In this document: positions 5,748-6,521 of the stretch, in pieces
How positions within the stretch are numbered: the first letter of the stretch is position 1
Layout: every line of letters begins with the position of its first letter
From: Chlamydiota bacterium
GTDB lineage: Bacteria; Chlamydiota; Chlamydiia; Chlamydiales; Simkaniaceae
DNA: 6,521 bases
Assembly (NCBI GenBank): GCA_029556005.1
Contig: JAKQGT010000235.1
Location: forward strand, 1-6,521
Direction: 5' to 3'
Program-made: the position numbers and the translations under genes
The notes under the pieces: model-generated
The model's input: the letters and a program-made list of their open reading frames with translations, nothing else
What the model was told of the DNA's origin: nothing
Database searches by the model: none

Positions 5748-6122
5748 TGTCACTCCTTTTATTTTTCCCGTAGACTTTTGCCTATCCAGCGAAATAAGTA
5801 GCACAAAGAGGGAAGTTTTTTCAAAAAAAGTGTAGCGGTATGAATCGCTCTTGGGGGCAAGTGTTGAAAAAGAATTTTTAAGAGAATTAGATGTTTTTTT
5901 GAAAAGAAAGTAAACTTAGATGAGGGTAGCCTACTCTTTCACTACCGCTACAAACAGATCCAAGAATAGTTCGTAAATTGTGAGAAAATTCACTTAGAAA
6001 TCGGTCAAAAGGGGGTTCAAAAAGGTTCGAAAATCCAAGCGGTAGAATTAAAAGAAGAAAAAGGAAAATGCATTGTTGAAGTGACCGAAAAACACGAGTT
6101 TTACCTCGTAGAAAGGGAGTAA
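5748..6122 (+). pseudogene. Possible decayed gene remnant, product unknown
   Basis: No intact gene is visible here, but the plus strand keeps plausible protein-like frames. One frame is open from about 5741 to 5832, ends at TAG 5833, continues as RYESLLGASVEKEFLREL and onward, and ends at TAA 5911. A -1 shift at 5908-5912 continues as VNLDEGSLLFHYRYKQIQE to TAG 5967. The same frame then runs another 50 codons, including SKIQAVELKEEKGKCIVEV, to TAA 6120-6122. The last block has no ATG, GTG or TTG near its beginning. Joined together, this would be about 125 residues of hydrophilic, charged sequence rich in Lys and Glu. I cannot assign a family. A hydrophobic minus-strand frame over 5887-6156 exists as well, but it has a TTG start without a ribosome-binding site. 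The alternative is plain intergenic DNA with chance open frames. Confidence 0.3.
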
Positions 6123-6423
6123 ACTCGATCCTTTGAAAGGAGGAAAAAAGGGACAATTTTTTTCTTAGTTTTTAAAAAGCTTTGCGCGAAAATAGGGTCT
6201 GATGTATTGTATTGAATTCTTTCTCAAGCAGGAATGACTGAGAAACGAAAGTGAAGTATCGAAGAGTGCTTCAAATGCTATTTTGACAGCGATAATGAAG
6301 TGACAAAGCTTAAGGTTTGAGCGCATCAAATTTTGATGTGCCCCTATCAAACTTTAACTCGAAAAACACAAGTATTCGAGGAATCGACTCAACTTTGATT
6401 GAGTCAAATATAAAGATTAAATT
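6123..6423 (+). other. Non-coding 16S rRNA leader region
   Basis: These 301 bases between the remnant and the 16S gene contain no supportable gene. They should hold the rRNA promoter and the precursor leader. A perfect -35 hexamer, TTGACA, lies at 6283-6288, but no good -10 is found 16-18 bp after it. A weaker pair is TTGCGC (6182-6187) with TATTGT (6205-6210), 17 bp apart. A 7-bp stem, TTTCTCA (6220-6226) with TGAGAAA (6239-6245), has a 12-base loop. Further hairpins nearer the 16S gene are listed separately. I see no convincing boxA antitermination motif. The promoter is therefore unresolved. Confidence 0.5.
6310..6405 (+). other. Three consecutive hairpins in the 16S rRNA leader
   Basis: The first structure spans 6310-6357. 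An 11-bp outer stem (6310-6320 with 6347-6357, one G-U) encloses an 8-bp inner stem, GCGCATCA with TGATGTGC (6321-6328 and 6334-6341, one G-U), and leaves a 5-base bulge CCCTA on the 3' side. The second spans 6358-6380: CTCGAA with TTCGAG and an 11-base loop. The third spans 6386-6405: GACTCAA with TTGAGTC around a 6-base loop. It ends about 18 bases before the estimated mature 16S end. Such leaders commonly guide folding and RNase processing of precursor rRNA. The 3' flank that would form the RNase III stem is outside the window. Confidence 0.55.
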
Positions 6424-6521
6424 TTCATTGAGAATTTGATCCTGGTTCAGATTGAATGCTGACGGCGTGGATGAGGCATGCAAGTCGAACGAGAAGCCCT
6501 TGTTTCAAGTTTTCGGACGAG
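6424..6521 (+). rRNA. rrs: 16S ribosomal RNA, 5' end (partial)
   Basis: The first 98 or so bases of small-subunit rRNA are present. The conserved 5' block GAGAATTTGATCCTGGTTCAG (6430-6450) corresponds to the universal 27F site with the chlamydial TTCAG variant. CGGCGTGGATGAGGCAT at 6463-6479 is the Chlamydiales signature, followed by GCAAGTCGAACGAG and the beginning of variable region V1. The start is placed by counting 18 bases back from GATC as in E. coli, so it is accurate to a few bases. The gene runs off the right edge. The sequence fits the order Chlamydiales; family or genus cannot be fixed from this short piece. Confidence 0.97.

Noticed and set aside
6024..6036. tRNA T-arm-like GGTTCGAAAATCC
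   Set aside because: The loop is two bases too long, and no acceptor, D or anticodon arms can be built around it.
6137..6144. Perfect Shine-Dalgarno-like AAAGGAGG
   Set aside because: No start codon or open frame follows at a usable distance.
5887..6156. Minus-strand 89-codon frame with a hydrophobic stretch
   Set aside because: It starts with TTG, lacks a ribosome-binding site, and lies antisense to A-rich plus-strand sequence, so the Phe/Leu-rich run follows from base composition.

Overview
The window comes from a bacterium of the order Chlamydiales, and most likely from an amoeba- or invertebrate-associated 'environmental' lineage rather than Chlamydia itself. The right edge is the 5' end of a 16S rRNA gene. 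Positions 6463-6479 read CGGCGTGGATGAGGCAT, the Chlamydiales 16S signature (the 16SIGF primer site). An isocitrate dehydrogenase gene is present, whereas Chlamydia trachomatis lacks the first steps of the TCA cycle; environmental chlamydiae keep the full cycle. I cannot name the genus.

Left third (1-1369, minus strand): an AbiE-type toxin-antitoxin operon. The antitoxin/repressor AbiEi overlaps the nucleotidyltransferase toxin AbiEii by 25 bp, and AbiEii runs off the left edge. The operon is visibly more AT-rich than its neighbours. Its promoter lies between two 18-bp inverted arms, one of which covers the abiEi ribosome-binding site and the first bases of its start codon. This looks like an autorepression operator.

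Middle (1388-4226): icd on the minus strand encodes a 481-aa isocitrate dehydrogenase of the long type with a C-terminal extension. Divergently, kdsD encodes arabinose-5-phosphate isomerase (SIS plus two CBS domains) for Kdo and LPS synthesis. The two genes share a short intergenic region in which candidate promoters overlap. A small two-helix membrane protein of unknown function converges on kdsD, and their 3' ends overlap by 51 bp.

Right third (4227-6521): nhaD encodes a Na+/H+ antiporter. It is followed by a large hairpin with perfect 32-bp arms, then a stretch of about 375 bp that looks like a decayed gene (open, amino-acid-plausible frames broken by stops and a frameshift). After that comes about 300 bp of non-coding leader with at least three consecutive hairpins, and then 16S rRNA.

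The chromosomal genes are housekeeping functions (TCA cycle, LPS precursor, ion homeostasis, ribosomal RNA) and do not form one pathway. The accessory element is the AbiE operon. The least explained parts are the AbiE operator architecture, the long perfect hairpin and the remnant between nhaD and 16S. I see no CRISPR array, no intact insertion sequence and no clearly new multi-gene system.
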